Assembly: GCF_007858535.1 (NCBI RefSeq)
Contig: NZ_CP040174.1
Coordinates: forward strand, 1,550,001 to 1,614,000
Direction: 5' to 3'
Source: Arthrobacter sp. UKPF54-2
Lineage (GTDB): Bacteria > Actinomycetota > Actinomycetes > Actinomycetales > Micrococcaceae
DNA length: 64,000 nt
Shown here: positions 26,665-35,264 of the stretch, piece by piece
Position numbering within the stretch: the first letter of the stretch is position 1
How the letters are laid out: each line of letters begins with the position of its first letter
Made by a program: the position numbers and the translations under genes
Notes under the pieces: generated by a model
What the model was told of the DNA's origin: nothing
What the model saw: the letters and a program-made list of their open reading frames with translations, nothing else
The model's database searches: none

Positions 26665-28131
26665 TCAGGCGATCGAACCGGCCCGCCGGCCGAAGACCGC
26701 GCCGGCGGCCAGCCCGCTGCCGCCCGGATAGTTGCCGCTGAACAGACCGCCGAGCGCCTCGCCGCAGGCCAGCAGGCCCGGGATGGGGGCGCCGTCGTCG
26801 TTCAAGACGCGCCCGTAGGTGTCCGTCTTCAGCCCGCCGAACGTGAAGGTCACGCCGCAGGTGACGGGGAAGGCGTAGAAGGGGGCCGTCTCCAGCGCCA
26901 GCGCCCAGTTGCTCTTGGGCGGCACCACGGCGGCCGCGCGGCCGTCCTTGACGTTGGGGTCGAACGCCCGGCCGGTGTCGATGCCGTCGTTGTAGCCGGC
27001 CAACGTGCGTTCCAGCCCGGCCGGGTCGATGCCCGCACGTTCGGCCAGGGTGGCCAGGTCATCGGCGACGATGACCGAGACGCCGGGCATCTCGTATTCC
27101 TCGGCGCGGAGCATGGGCCGGGTCGTGGCGTCGAACAGCTGGAACGCCACGGCTCCGGGCTGCTGCAGGATGTCCCGGCCGTAGCGGGCGTAGGTGTAGT
27201 TGCGGAAGTCGGCGCCCTCGTCCACGAAGCGCTCGCCGTCGCGGTTGACCACGATGCCCAGCGGGTAGCCGCCGCGGGTCAGCTGGTTGGTCAGCTCAAA
27301 ATTGCTCTCATTCTCGGCAAAGCCGGCATCCCAGGCGACGCTGTGGCAGGTGGACCAGTCCCCGCCCTGCGCAGCTCCGGCGTCCAGGGCGGCGCGGATC
27401 ATCTCGCCGGTGTTCCCCGGGGTGCCGCGGACCTTCGCGTTCTGCCAGCCCTCGCCCAGGTAGCGGCGCCGCATCTCCGGGTTCGCTTCGAAGCCGCCGG
27501 AGGCCAGGATCACGGACTCTGCCCGCACCTCTCCCTCTACGCCGTCGTCGTCGCGGAACGTCGCGCCCACCACGCGCGCATCCTCGACGATCAGCCCGGT
27601 CGCGGCGTGGCCGTAGCGGACGCCGACGCCGGCGCGTTCGGCCGCCGCCACGTGGTCCTCCATCAGGCCCTTGCCGCCGCCGACGTTGCCGATGTGCAGG
27701 CCGCCCCAGAACAGGAACGATCCGTCCGGCCGGTTGTACGCCTGGCGTTCGTACATCAGCCGGTACTTCAGCCCCTGCTGCTGCAGCCACCGCAGGGTCC
27801 CGTGGCTTTCCTCCACCAGCACCCGGGAAAGCTCGGGATCGTTCCGTCCACCCGAGACTTTCTCCAGGTCCGCGAGGTAGTCCTCCTGCGTGTACGGCGG
27901 AACCTCCGTGACGGCGTGACGCTTGTCGGGTTCGACGACGTCGGCCAGGTCTTCCAGCCCGCCGTGCGGGATGCGGGTGGCGCCAGCGGTGTAATAGCTG
28001 TTGCCGCCGGCGCGGTCCTTCTCCGCCTTCTCCAGCAGCAGCACCGAGCGGCCGTTTTCGGCCGCGGCCAGTGCCGCCGTGAATCCGGCGTTGCCGCCGC
28101 CTACCACCAGAACGTCTACGTTCTTCACCAT
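26665..28131 (-). CDS. tcuA: FAD-dependent tricarballylate dehydrogenase-like protein
   Basis: A 488-residue flavoprotein of the fumarate reductase/succinate dehydrogenase flavoprotein family, closest in my recollection to TcuA. The dinucleotide site is VVGGGNAG at the N-terminus with RAGGNSYYTAG. Active-site-type blocks include GIVVNRDGERFVDEG, TAPFYAFPVTCGVTFTFGGLKTD and a C-terminal GGSGLAAGAVFGRRAG. TcuA oxidises tricarballylate to cis-aconitate; a related polycarboxylate is possible. The ATG at 28131 has GGAG six bases upstream. Its promoter gap holds a GTATACATTCG site. I saw no TcuB partner nearby. Confidence 0.75.
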   Translation of the reverse strand: MVKNVDVLVVGGGNAGFTAALAAAENGRSVLLLEKAEKDRAGGNSYYTAGATRIPHGGLEDLADVVEPDKRHAVTEVPPYTQEDYLADLEKVSGGRNDPELSRVLVEESHGTLRWLQQQGLKYRLMYERQAYNRPDGSFLFWGGLHIGNVGGGKGLMEDHVAAAERAGVGVRYGHAATGLIVEDARVVGATFRDDDGVEGEVRAESVILASGGFEANPEMRRRYLGEGWQNAKVRGTPGNTGEMIRAALDAGAAQGGDWSTCHSVAWDAGFAENESNFELTNQLTRGGYPLGIVVNRDGERFVDEGADFRNYTYARYGRDILQQPGAVAFQLFDATTRPMLRAEEYEMPGVSVIVADDLATLAERAGIDPAGLERTLAGYNDGIDTGRAFDPNVKDGRAAAVVPPKSNWALALETAPFYAFPVTCGVTFTFGGLKTDTYGRVLNDDGAPIPGLLACGEALGGLFSGNYPGGSGLAAGAVFGRRAGSIA

Positions 28132-28156
28132 TTCAGACTCCATTCTCGCTGTTGAA

Positions 28157-28176
28157 TACGAATGTATACAACAGAA
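28157..28176. promoter_or_regulatory. GntR/FCD-type site 2
   Basis: On the minus strand the site reads GTATACATTCG (core 28164-28169), about 30 bases before the tcuA start, so a bound regulator would block tcuA transcription. Confidence 0.5.
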
Positions 28177-28237
28177 TGCAATCGGACAAGGGGTTACGCG
28201 AAGTATTGCGGGGAAGTGGTGGTGGCGCAAGAAACTC

Positions 28238-28275
28238 AGCAGGGAGCTCGACCGTATCCGGCCGAGCTCCCTGCT
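28238..28275 (-). terminator. 13-bp hairpin terminator after the stress-protein gene
   Basis: Perfect arms 28238-28250 and 28263-28275 with a 12-base loop. On the minus strand it follows the universal stress protein stop by 35 bases and is followed by a T-rich stretch. It separates that gene from tcuA. Confidence 0.65.
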
Positions 28276-28310
28276 AATCCCGCCGCACCGCCGCTACGGG
28301 CGCGCTGTGG

Positions 28311-28733
28311 TCAGTTGGTTTTGGCGATGAAGACGTCGCACGGTGCGTTGTGGGCGACCGTGTTGGCCACGCTGCCCAGAACCCTTCCCAGGCCCTGCAT
28401 CCGGCGGTTTCCCACGACGATGACCTTGGCCTCGAGGCGTTCGGCCTCGCTGATGAGGACCTCGTGCGGCTTCCCGTGCGCGGCGGTGTACGTGGTGGAG
28501 ACGCCCGATGCGCCCAGCAGCAATGCCACGCGCTGCGCCACCTTGGTCGCCTGCTCGGAGTCGGAGACAGTCCAGTCCTCGCCCGCGATTTCCACTACTT
28601 CGGTCTTGTCGCTCGCGTACGCGGTGACGACATTGAGGGTTGCGCCCATGGCCGAGGCCAGGTCCGCAGCGGTACGCGCGGCCCGCATGGCTGTTTCTGA
28701 TCCGTCGACGCCGACGATGACGATGCCTGACAC
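28311..28733 (-). CDS. Universal stress protein (UspA family)
   Basis: A 140-residue single Usp domain. It begins VSGIVIVGVDGSETAMRAA and ends with the ATP-binding-type pattern VVGNRRMQGLGRVLGSVANTVAHNAPCDVFI, although the usual G-x2-G-x9-G-S/T ends in GSVAN. GTG start with GGAG eight bases upstream; an earlier ATG would put the SD inside the gene. It lies between tcuA and a GntR gene, all on the minus strand. Confidence 0.85.
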   Translation of the reverse strand: MSGIVIVGVDGSETAMRAARTAADLASAMGATLNVVTAYASDKTEVVEIAGEDWTVSDSEQATKVAQRVALLLGASGVSTTYTAAHGKPHEVLISEAERLEAKVIVVGNRRMQGLGRVLGSVANTVAHNAPCDVFIAKTN

Positions 28734-28764
28734 TGGTCGATCTCCTTCTTTAGTCACTCATGGC

Positions 28765-28791
28765 GGTGCTCCCGGATGCCCCGCGGGCACC
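28765..28791 (-). terminator. Terminator-like hairpin after the GntR gene
   Basis: Arms 28765-28774 and 28784-28791 (one bulged T) lie 18 bases past the GntR stop on the minus strand. Confidence 0.4.
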
Positions 28792-28808
28792 GGGTGACGT
28801 GCAGGGGT

Positions 28809-29468
28809 TTACGGCGCAGGGATCTCCTGTGCGTCGATGTACATCTCGATCCGGATGTTCTTGGCAACTTCCAGGTGGGCGCTGGCGATCTTGCCGGCCC
28901 GCTCCGCGTCGCGGTCGCGGATGGCGGCCACCAGTTCCTCGTGTTCCTTCAGAACCTGGTTCCAGCGGGCGGGTGTGGCCAGGGTGGTGCCGGGGTAGCG
29001 GATGAAGTGGACCAGGATGCGGTCGAGCAGATCCAGCAGCGCGGCGCTGTGGCTCGCTGCCCAGATGCGCTCGTGGAAGGTGCGGTTCACGGCGGCCAGC
29101 TGGGCCGCGGTGGCCTCCTCGAACTTCAGGTCCACCATGCTCTGGTGGGCGCGTTCGATCAGCATCAGGTCCATGTCCGTGTGCCGCAGAGCTGCCGTCT
29201 TGGCGGCGGCTTCCTCCAGGAAAGAGCGCACCTCGTAGAGGTCCAGCATCTCCTCGGGCCGGTACTCCCGGACCTGCATCCGGGAACCGATCCGCTCCAC
29301 GAGGCCCTCGGTTTCCAGGCGGCGCAGGGCTTCCCGGATAGGGGTACGGGACACGTTGTACTTCTTGGCGAGCGCGGTCTCCACCAGCTGGGCCTTCGGC
29401 GGGAACTCCTGGGCAATGATCGCGTTGCGAATCATCAGGTACGGACTCATGAGTGCCGGATTGCTCAT
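28809..29468 (-). CDS. GntR-family regulator, FCD type
   Basis: A 219-residue paralogue of the regulator at 25117-25758. HTH: VETALAKKYNVSRTPIREALRRLETEGLVER. The FCD domain has RTFHERIW and SAHLEVAKNIRIEMY near the end. ATG at 29468 chosen for AAGGAGGAG upstream; the frame is open further but without a ribosome site. Divergent from prpF; two GTATACATTC sites lie between them, so it probably regulates both directions in response to a polycarboxylate. Confidence 0.88.
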   Translation of the reverse strand: MSNPALMSPYLMIRNAIIAQEFPPKAQLVETALAKKYNVSRTPIREALRRLETEGLVERIGSRMQVREYRPEEMLDLYEVRSFLEEAAAKTAALRHTDMDLMLIERAHQSMVDLKFEEATAAQLAAVNRTFHERIWAASHSAALLDLLDRILVHFIRYPGTTLATPARWNQVLKEHEELVAAIRDRDAERAGKIASAHLEVAKNIRIEMYIDAQEIPAP

Positions 29469-29557
29469 CGCTGGTCTCCTCCTTGTGGCAGCAGCTGTTG
29501 TGAACATCAGGCGGTCCTGATTCAACTCAACATACAGTCGCAGGCCATTTTAACACA

Positions 29558-29569
29558 CGGTATACATTC
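29558..29569. promoter_or_regulatory. GntR/FCD-type site 3
   Basis: CGGTATACATTC, about 90 bases upstream of the GntR start on the minus side. It shares 13 consecutive bases with site 4. Confidence 0.55.
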
Positions 29570-29670
29570 TCCGCGTTCGGTCGACACGGAAGGAGCGCCC
29601 TCCCCACTCTATGTCACGGTTCAGTAACGGGTGTGTGCCAACACACATTTTTGTTGCTCGCTTCCTTCAA

Positions 29671-29684
29671 ACGGTATACATTCG
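29671..29684. promoter_or_regulatory. GntR/FCD-type site 4
   Basis: ACGGTATACATTCG, about 100 bases before the prpF start on the plus side. Together with site 3 it brackets the divergent gap 29469-29780, which holds no gene and is otherwise AT-richer than its surroundings. Confidence 0.55.
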
Positions 29685-29780
29685 ATCCAAAGCGAGGACA
29701 GTTTCTCAAAACTGTACCGAAAGTGCTTCAAAGATCGACCGGTACCAACGACGGTACGCAGGCACCATTGAGGAGACACC

Positions 29781-30908
29781 ATGACCAGCCCCACCGGCAC
29801 GGTCCAACTAGGGGAATCGGACTCCCCACGAACGTCAGTAATTCAGGTCCCGGCCGCCCTGGTCCGCGGCGGGACCAGTAAGTGCTGGATCTTCCGCCAG
29901 AGCGACCTGCCAGCGGACACCGCGGACATCGAACGCCTGCTGATCCGCACCTTCGGCTCACCGGACCTCCGCCAGATCGACGGCGTCGGCGGCGCATCCT
30001 CCACCACGAGCAAGGCGATCATCGTCGATGACCTCGGCTCGGCCGACGGCGTGGTGAACTACCGCTTCGCCCAGGTGGCGATCGACAACCCCTCGGTGGA
30101 ATGGGACAGCAACTGCGGCAACTGCGCCACGGGCCTGGGCCTTTACGCGCTGCACGCCCGGCTGGTAACTCCGGCCGACGGCGTCTCCCGTGTCACGATC
30201 GTCAACACGCTCACCGGGCTCAGCCTGGTCTGCGAGGTCCCCACCCCGGGCGGCGAGGTCCCCACCTACGGCGCCCGGCAGATCCCCGGGCAGTACTACC
30301 CGGGCGTGCCGGTGGACATCATTTTCGAGAGCAGCAGCTGGACCAGCTTCGAGACGGAAATGCCCACCGGCCACGCCGTCGACGAGGTCACCGTCCGGGG
30401 ACGCACCTTCCACGCCACCCTGATCGACGCCGGCGCCCCGGCGGCGCTCTTCGATCCGCAGGACTTTGGCTTCACCGGCCGGGAGGACGCGGAAGAGCTG
30501 GAGGAACTGGTGGCCCTCGCACCGGAGCTGCGGTCCGCCGCCGCCAAGGTCATGGGCATCCCCAGCCACCTGACCTCCATCCCGAAGGTGGGCATCGTAG
30601 GCCCGCCGCCGGCAGGGGAGACGGGCGTCTCCGCACGGATGATCTCCATGGGCGCCCTCCACCCCGCCATCGGCCTCACCAGCGCCGTCGCCATCGCCGC
30701 CGCCTCCGGCCGCGCCGGCTCCGTCGTCGCCAACGCCGCGGTGAGTAACGCCGAAAGCGCAGGCCACGACGGCGGCGACACCCTGGCGATCCACCTCCTG
30801 AACGGTGCCACCAGGACGGCACTGGACGCAGCGGTTCCCACCAAAGTCGCATTCCAACGGTCCGCCAGGGTCATCAGCGAAGGAACAGTGCTCGTCCCCG
30901 GCGACTGA
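29781..30908 (+). CDS. PrpF-family isomerase
   Basis: A 375-residue protein of the PrpF family (diaminopimelate-epimerase fold), whose members move double bonds in methylaconitate, aconitate or oxalomesaconate. Visible family blocks: QVPAALVRGGTSKCWIF at the N-terminus, DGVGGASSTTSKA, the active-site Cys region DSNCGNCATGLGLYA, and ISMGALHPAIGLTSAVAIAAA. GAGGAG precedes the ATG. It is first in an operon with an ABC importer. Beside tcuA this points to catabolism of a tricarboxylate such as aconitate or tricarballylate; the exact substrate is not readable. Confidence 0.85.
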   Translation: MTSPTGTVQLGESDSPRTSVIQVPAALVRGGTSKCWIFRQSDLPADTADIERLLIRTFGSPDLRQIDGVGGASSTTSKAIIVDDLGSADGVVNYRFAQVAIDNPSVEWDSNCGNCATGLGLYALHARLVTPADGVSRVTIVNTLTGLSLVCEVPTPGGEVPTYGARQIPGQYYPGVPVDIIFESSSWTSFETEMPTGHAVDEVTVRGRTFHATLIDAGAPAALFDPQDFGFTGREDAEELEELVALAPELRSAAAKVMGIPSHLTSIPKVGIVGPPPAGETGVSARMISMGALHPAIGLTSAVAIAAASGRAGSVVANAAVSNAESAGHDGGDTLAIHLLNGATRTALDAAVPTKVAFQRSARVISEGTVLVPGD

Positions 30909-30942
30909 CCGGGCGGCAGGCTTACATTCACAAGGACGTGTC

Positions 30943-32040
30943 ATGAAAATCAGCATCCAGAATTTGCAGCTCAAGTACGGCGACTTCGTCGCCATCGAGA
31001 ACCTCAACCTAGACATCGGCGACGGCGAGGCCCTGGTTCTCCTGGGCCAGTCCGGCTGCGGCAAGACCAGCACCATGCGCTGCCTTGCCGGCCTGGAAGA
31101 ACCCAGCTCCGGCCGGATCATCATCGACGACGTCGTGGTGTTCGATTCGGAAAAGGGCATCAACCTGCCGCCGAACAAGCGCAACGTCGGCATGGTCTTC
31201 CAGTCCTACGCAGTGTGGCCGCACATGACGGTCTTCCAGAACGTCGCGTACTCCCTGAAGCTGCAGCGGCTCTCCAAAGCCGAAACGCAGGACCGGGTGA
31301 TGGAAGTGCTCACTATGGTGGGCCTGGAGAAGTTCGCGGACCGCGGCGCCAGCCTCCTCAGCGGCGGCCAGATGCAGCGCGTGGCCCTGGCCCGCAGCCT
31401 GGTGATGCGCCCCAGCGTCCTGATGCTCGACGAACCGCTCTCCAACCTGGATGCCCGGCTCCGCGACCGCCTCCGCGTGGAACTCCGTGAAATCCAGCTG
31501 CGCCTCGGCCTGACCTGCGTTTACGTCACCCACGACCAGCACGAGGCCTTCGCCCTGGCCGACCGCATCGCCCTCCTCCAGGGCGGAAAGATCGTCCAGA
31601 TCGGCGGCCCGCGGGAAATGTACGAGACCCCGGCCAGCGCCTCGATCGCCCACTTCCTGGGCGTCTCCAACGTCATGGACTGCGAATCGGTGCCCGCCCC
31701 GGACGGCTCCGCCACCGCCAAGGTTGCCGGCCACGGCCTCACCATCCACTCCGCCCAGCGCGCCGCCACGGCCCCGCAGCACATGAAGGTCTGCATGCGC
31801 GCCGAAGACCTCCAGATCAGCTCCCGGCCCACGACGGCGCCCAACGCCTGGCAGGGCAAGGTCATGGTGGCCGGCTTCCAGGGCAACGACGTGCGCTACG
31901 CCGTCGAACTGGAGGGCGGGCTGGAACTGGACGCCCTCGGCACCATCAAGCGGGGCGAACAGCACGAGGTGGGCGACTCGGTCTGGGTCAGCATCGACCC
32001 GTCGCAGGTCCAGATCCTCCCGGCGGAGGTGCTGGTATGA
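30943..32040 (+). CDS. ABC importer ATPase (ferric/polyamine type)
   Basis: 365 residues. Walker A GQSGCGKTS, Q-loop FQSYAVWPHM, signature LSGGQMQRVALAR, Walker B LMLDEPLSNLD, and a C-terminal TOBE-like regulatory domain. It belongs to the group serving Fe(III), thiamine, spermidine/putrescine and 2-aminoethylphosphonate importers. It follows prpF by 34 bases and overlaps the permease start as ATGA. Encoded with a PrpF enzyme, it more likely imports an organic acid (perhaps metal-chelated) than free iron; this is inference. Confidence 0.88.
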   Translation: MKISIQNLQLKYGDFVAIENLNLDIGDGEALVLLGQSGCGKTSTMRCLAGLEEPSSGRIIIDDVVVFDSEKGINLPPNKRNVGMVFQSYAVWPHMTVFQNVAYSLKLQRLSKAETQDRVMEVLTMVGLEKFADRGASLLSGGQMQRVALARSLVMRPSVLMLDEPLSNLDARLRDRLRVELREIQLRLGLTCVYVTHDQHEAFALADRIALLQGGKIVQIGGPREMYETPASASIAHFLGVSNVMDCESVPAPDGSATAKVAGHGLTIHSAQRAATAPQHMKVCMRAEDLQISSRPTTAPNAWQGKVMVAGFQGNDVRYAVELEGGLELDALGTIKRGEQHEVGDSVWVSIDPSQVQILPAEVLV

Positions 32041-33812
32041 GCCTCAAGACGCCCCTGGCGGACCCCGTCATCACGGCCAGCCCAGCCCCCGTCGCCTACC
32101 GCGGGACCAAGGCTCTGGGGAACCTGCGCAAAAGTACCCCCGCCATGATCATCATCGCGATCCTGGCCGTCCTGGTGCTCCTGCCGCTGGCGCTGGTGCT
32201 GCTCGCGGCGTTCTCCGACGCCGTTCCCCGCCCCGGCAACATCTCCCTGGGCGGGCTGACGCTGGACAACCTGATCCTCCTGGCCAGCCCGGAAGCCCTC
32301 GGCGCGCTCGGCAACTCGCTCATGGTGGGCGCCGGATCGGCCGTCGTGGCACTCGTCATCGGGGCGTTCCTCGCCTTCGTCTGTGCCCGCACCGACGCGC
32401 CGCTGCGCAAGTTCATCTTCTTCATCGGCATGGCCCCGATGTTCATCCCCGCGCTCGTCGGCGCCCTGGCCTGGTCGCTGCTGTCCTCCCCGAGCGCCGG
32501 CTACCTGAACATCCTGCTCCGCGACCTGGGCATCGACTTCATCATCAACATCTACAGCCTGCCGGGGCTGATCTTCGTGCTCGGGATCTTCTACGCCCCG
32601 TACGCGTTCCTGCTGATGCACAGCTCGCTGTCCATGATGAACGCCGACCTCGAAGAGGCCGCCACGGTCCACGGGGCCACGCTGAAGACCATGCTGCGCA
32701 CCGTCACGCTGCCGCTGGCGCTGCCGGCCGTCCTCGGGTCCGCGATCCTGGTCTTCGCCCTGACCATGGAGAACTTCCCGGTGGCCCAGGTGATCGGCAA
32801 CCCGGCCGGCATCGACACCCTGCCCACCTACATCTACCGCCTGATGAGCGCGACGCCGGCCAAGAGCAACCAGGCGGCCAGCATCGCCATCGTCCTGACG
32901 GCGGCCCTGCTGATCATCACCGTGATCCAGCAGCGCATCATCAACAAGCGCAAGTTCACCACGGTCACCGGCAAGGGCAACCGGCCGCGCCAGGTCCCGC
33001 TGCGGAAGCTGCGCTGGCCGTTCACCATCATCGCGCTCGCCTACTTCGCCGTCGCCGTCGTCCTCCCGATGCTCGCGCTGCTCGCAGCGTCCATGCAGGC
33101 AACCCCGTTCGTGGCTTCCATCTCCCAGCTCTTCGAGACCGGGGCGATGAGCTTCGCCAAGCTCGCCGACGTGCTCGGCTCCCACGATTTCCAGCTCGCA
33201 TTGCGCAACAGCGTGATGGTGGCCCTCCTGGCCGCGATCGCGGGAACCACACTGAGCTTCATCGCCTCCTACGTGCGCTACCGGACCAAGTCGCGCCTCG
33301 GTCAGCTGATCGAGCTGATCGCCATGACGCCGCTGGCGGTTCCCGCGATCGTCATGGGCATCGGCCTGCTGTGGACCTGGCTGCTGCTGCCGGTTCCGGT
33401 CTACGGCACGCTGGCGATCCTGGCGATCGCCTGCGTGGCGGTCTTCCTGCCGCAGGGTTACCGGGGCATCTCGGCGTCGATGCTGCAGATGGACCAGGAC
33501 CTGGAGGACAGCGCCGTCATGCTCGGTGCGCGGCGGGCCAAGGCGATCGTCTCGGTCACCCTCCCGCTGATGCGCGTCGGCATCACCTCCTCGTTCCTGC
33601 TGTTCCTGATGCTCTCGATGAGGGAGCTCAGCGCCTCGATCTTCCTCTTCACCTCCAACACCCGGATCCTCTCGATCCTGGTGTTCGACAACTTCGACAA
33701 CGGGCAGAGCCAGGCGGCCGCGGCCGTCAGTGTCCTGTACATCGTCGTGATCGCCGTGCTGGCGGTGATCGCCCAGAAGGTGGGCGCCGACCGCAAGCTC
33801 GGCGCCAAGTAA
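32037..33812 (+). CDS. ABC importer permease, two fused membrane domains
   Basis: 591 residues with about 12 membrane helices. Two homologous permease halves are joined, each with an EAA-type loop that contacts the ATPase: DLEEAATVHGATLKTML in the first and DLEDSAVMLGARRAKAI in the second. This FbpB-like fusion is usual for ferric-type importers. Between ATPase and binding-protein genes on one strand. Confidence 0.88.
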   Translation: MSLKTPLADPVITASPAPVAYRGTKALGNLRKSTPAMIIIAILAVLVLLPLALVLLAAFSDAVPRPGNISLGGLTLDNLILLASPEALGALGNSLMVGAGSAVVALVIGAFLAFVCARTDAPLRKFIFFIGMAPMFIPALVGALAWSLLSSPSAGYLNILLRDLGIDFIINIYSLPGLIFVLGIFYAPYAFLLMHSSLSMMNADLEEAATVHGATLKTMLRTVTLPLALPAVLGSAILVFALTMENFPVAQVIGNPAGIDTLPTYIYRLMSATPAKSNQAASIAIVLTAALLIITVIQQRIINKRKFTTVTGKGNRPRQVPLRKLRWPFTIIALAYFAVAVVLPMLALLAASMQATPFVASISQLFETGAMSFAKLADVLGSHDFQLALRNSVMVALLAAIAGTTLSFIASYVRYRTKSRLGQLIELIAMTPLAVPAIVMGIGLLWTWLLLPVPVYGTLAILAIACVAVFLPQGYRGISASMLQMDQDLEDSAVMLGARRAKAIVSVTLPLMRVGITSSFLLFLMLSMRELSASIFLFTSNTRILSILVFDNFDNGQSQAAAAVSVLYIVVIAVLAVIAQKVGADRKLGAK

Positions 33813-33850
33813 CGCTTCCCAAAACCACACCATTTGAAAGGGTCTAAACA

Positions 33851-34966
33851 ATGAAGTTAGCGTCCAAAATCCCCCTGCTCGGACTCGGCGTCGTCCTCTC
33901 GCTGAGCATGGCCGCCTGCGGCGGCTCCGCCCAGGGCACCAGCGTTGTCACCGCCACGGCGGAGGTGAAGACCGAGGACGGCCTGGTGATCAACGGCGAA
34001 AACATCGCGGACAAGGCCACCTATGAGAAGGCCAAGACGCAGACGCTGAGCCTGTATTCGGGCTACACGGAGTCCTCCGAGAGCGCCCTGGTGGCCGCCT
34101 TCAGCAAGGACACCGGTATTAAGGTCAACGTGGTGCGCCTGACGCCGAACAAGCTCGCCGAGCGCGTCCAGTCCGAGCAGGGCGCCGGCAAGCTGGGGGC
34201 GGACGTCATCCGCACCTCGGACTACCGGATCGCCAAGACCCTGGAGGACGCAAAGGTCTGGAAGACCTACGACGTGCCAGGCGCCGCGCAGTTCAAGGAC
34301 GTCTCGATCGACGGCGGCCAGTTCACCCGCATGTTCAACTCCGTCTACACGCTCGGCTACAACACCCAGCTGGTCAAGGAAGCGGACGCCCCGAAGTCCT
34401 GGGCCGACGCCGTCAGCGGCAAGTGGCAGGGCAAGCTGGGCATCGTCCAAGGCGGCTCCGGCGGCAGCACCGCCTCCTTGAGCCGGTTCATGGAATCGAA
34501 GATGGGCTCGGACTACTTCGCCAAGTACGCGGCGCAGAAGCCCACCATCTATGACTCCCTTGGCGCCGAGGCCACCGCGCTGGCCCGCGGCGAGGTGGCG
34601 GTGGGAACCGTGACCATCAGCGGCACCAACATCTCCGCCGTGCAGGACAAGGCCCCGGTGAAGTTCATTGTTCCGGATGAGGGACTCGTGGCCTACGACT
34701 ACTACCTGGGCATGGCGGGGTCCGCCACGAACCTTGAGGCGGCCAAGGTGTTCATGAACTACAACCTGTCCAAGCAGGGCCAGAAGGTTTTCGCGCAGCT
34801 GGGCGAATACCCGGCCCGCACCGACGTTGAGCCGCCCACCATCATGGGTATCAAGCTGCCGGCCGCCGACTCCGGCAAGGTCTACCGGATGGCGAACTCC
34901 GACGCGACCAGCTTCGGCAAGGACGACCTGGCCAAGTGGAACAAGGTCTTCGGCTACAGCAAGTAA
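33851..34966 (+). CDS. Extracellular solute-binding lipoprotein
   Basis: 371 residues. Signal peptide with lipobox SMAAC (Cys23), so the mature protein is anchored on the outer face of the membrane. The body has the type II periplasmic-binding-protein look of FbpA/AfuA/PotD proteins (LSLYSGYTESSESALVAAF, VNVVRLTPNKLAERV, GEVAVGTVTISGTN). It gives the importer its specificity. It closes the prpF operon and is followed by a hairpin. Confidence 0.88.
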   Translation: MKLASKIPLLGLGVVLSLSMAACGGSAQGTSVVTATAEVKTEDGLVINGENIADKATYEKAKTQTLSLYSGYTESSESALVAAFSKDTGIKVNVVRLTPNKLAERVQSEQGAGKLGADVIRTSDYRIAKTLEDAKVWKTYDVPGAAQFKDVSIDGGQFTRMFNSVYTLGYNTQLVKEADAPKSWADAVSGKWQGKLGIVQGGSGGSTASLSRFMESKMGSDYFAKYAAQKPTIYDSLGAEATALARGEVAVGTVTISGTNISAVQDKAPVKFIVPDEGLVAYDYYLGMAGSATNLEAAKVFMNYNLSKQGQKVFAQLGEYPARTDVEPPTIMGIKLPAADSGKVYRMANSDATSFGKDDLAKWNKVFGYSK

Positions 34967-34975
34967 CCCGCAAAC

Positions 34976-34999
34976 TGCCCGGGCCTGAGGGCCCGGGCA
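34976..34999 (+). terminator. Strong hairpin terminator of the prpF-ABC operon
   Basis: A perfect 10-bp stem (arms 34976-34985 and 34990-34999) with a TGAG loop, 10 bases after the lipoprotein stop. All-GC stem without a U tract, as usual here. Confidence 0.7.
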
Positions 35000-35006
35000 A
35001 CGGACC

Positions 35007-35072
35007 GCAGTGGGGCGGCGAATGATGATCACCGGGATCATCGCCAATTCGCAACGTGCGCCGCCCCGCTGC
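35007..35072. repeat. Large nested inverted repeat
   Basis: Outer 14-base arms (35007-35020 and 35059-35072) differ at one position. Inside are a 6-base pair of arms (35018-35023 and 35047-35052) and a 7-base pair (35024-35030 and 35036-35042) with a 5-base loop. It lies directly after the terminator and before the MatC-like gene. It could be a second terminator, a REP-like element or a structured RNA. The rest of the gap (35073-35264) shows only the ribosome site of the next gene. Confidence 0.55.
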
Positions 35073-35264
35073 ACCAACCCGATCCCTGAGCGTCCGGCCC
35101 GTAACTAATCCCCACATACTCCCGCGCCGGATAAGCTCTACCAAGCCGCTGCAGTCACGCTCCCTCGGCGAGCAAGGGCTCCAGGCCCGCCCCTGCGTGG
35201 GCCGGCCGACGACAGCGCCGTAAACGACTGCCTCGCAGTAGCCGCTCTCAAGGAGGAGACCAAG

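Noticed and set aside
31896..33851. A 651-codon open frame antisense to the importer permease
   Set aside because: Composition (H, Q, D, R, G) is typical of a reverse-frame shadow. The plus-strand permease has clear membrane helices and EAA loops.
30943..34966. Plain ferric iron uptake operon
   Set aside because: The importer class allows iron, but the first gene of the operon is a PrpF-family isomerase, and the operator motif is shared with tcuA, so an organic acid cargo is more likely.
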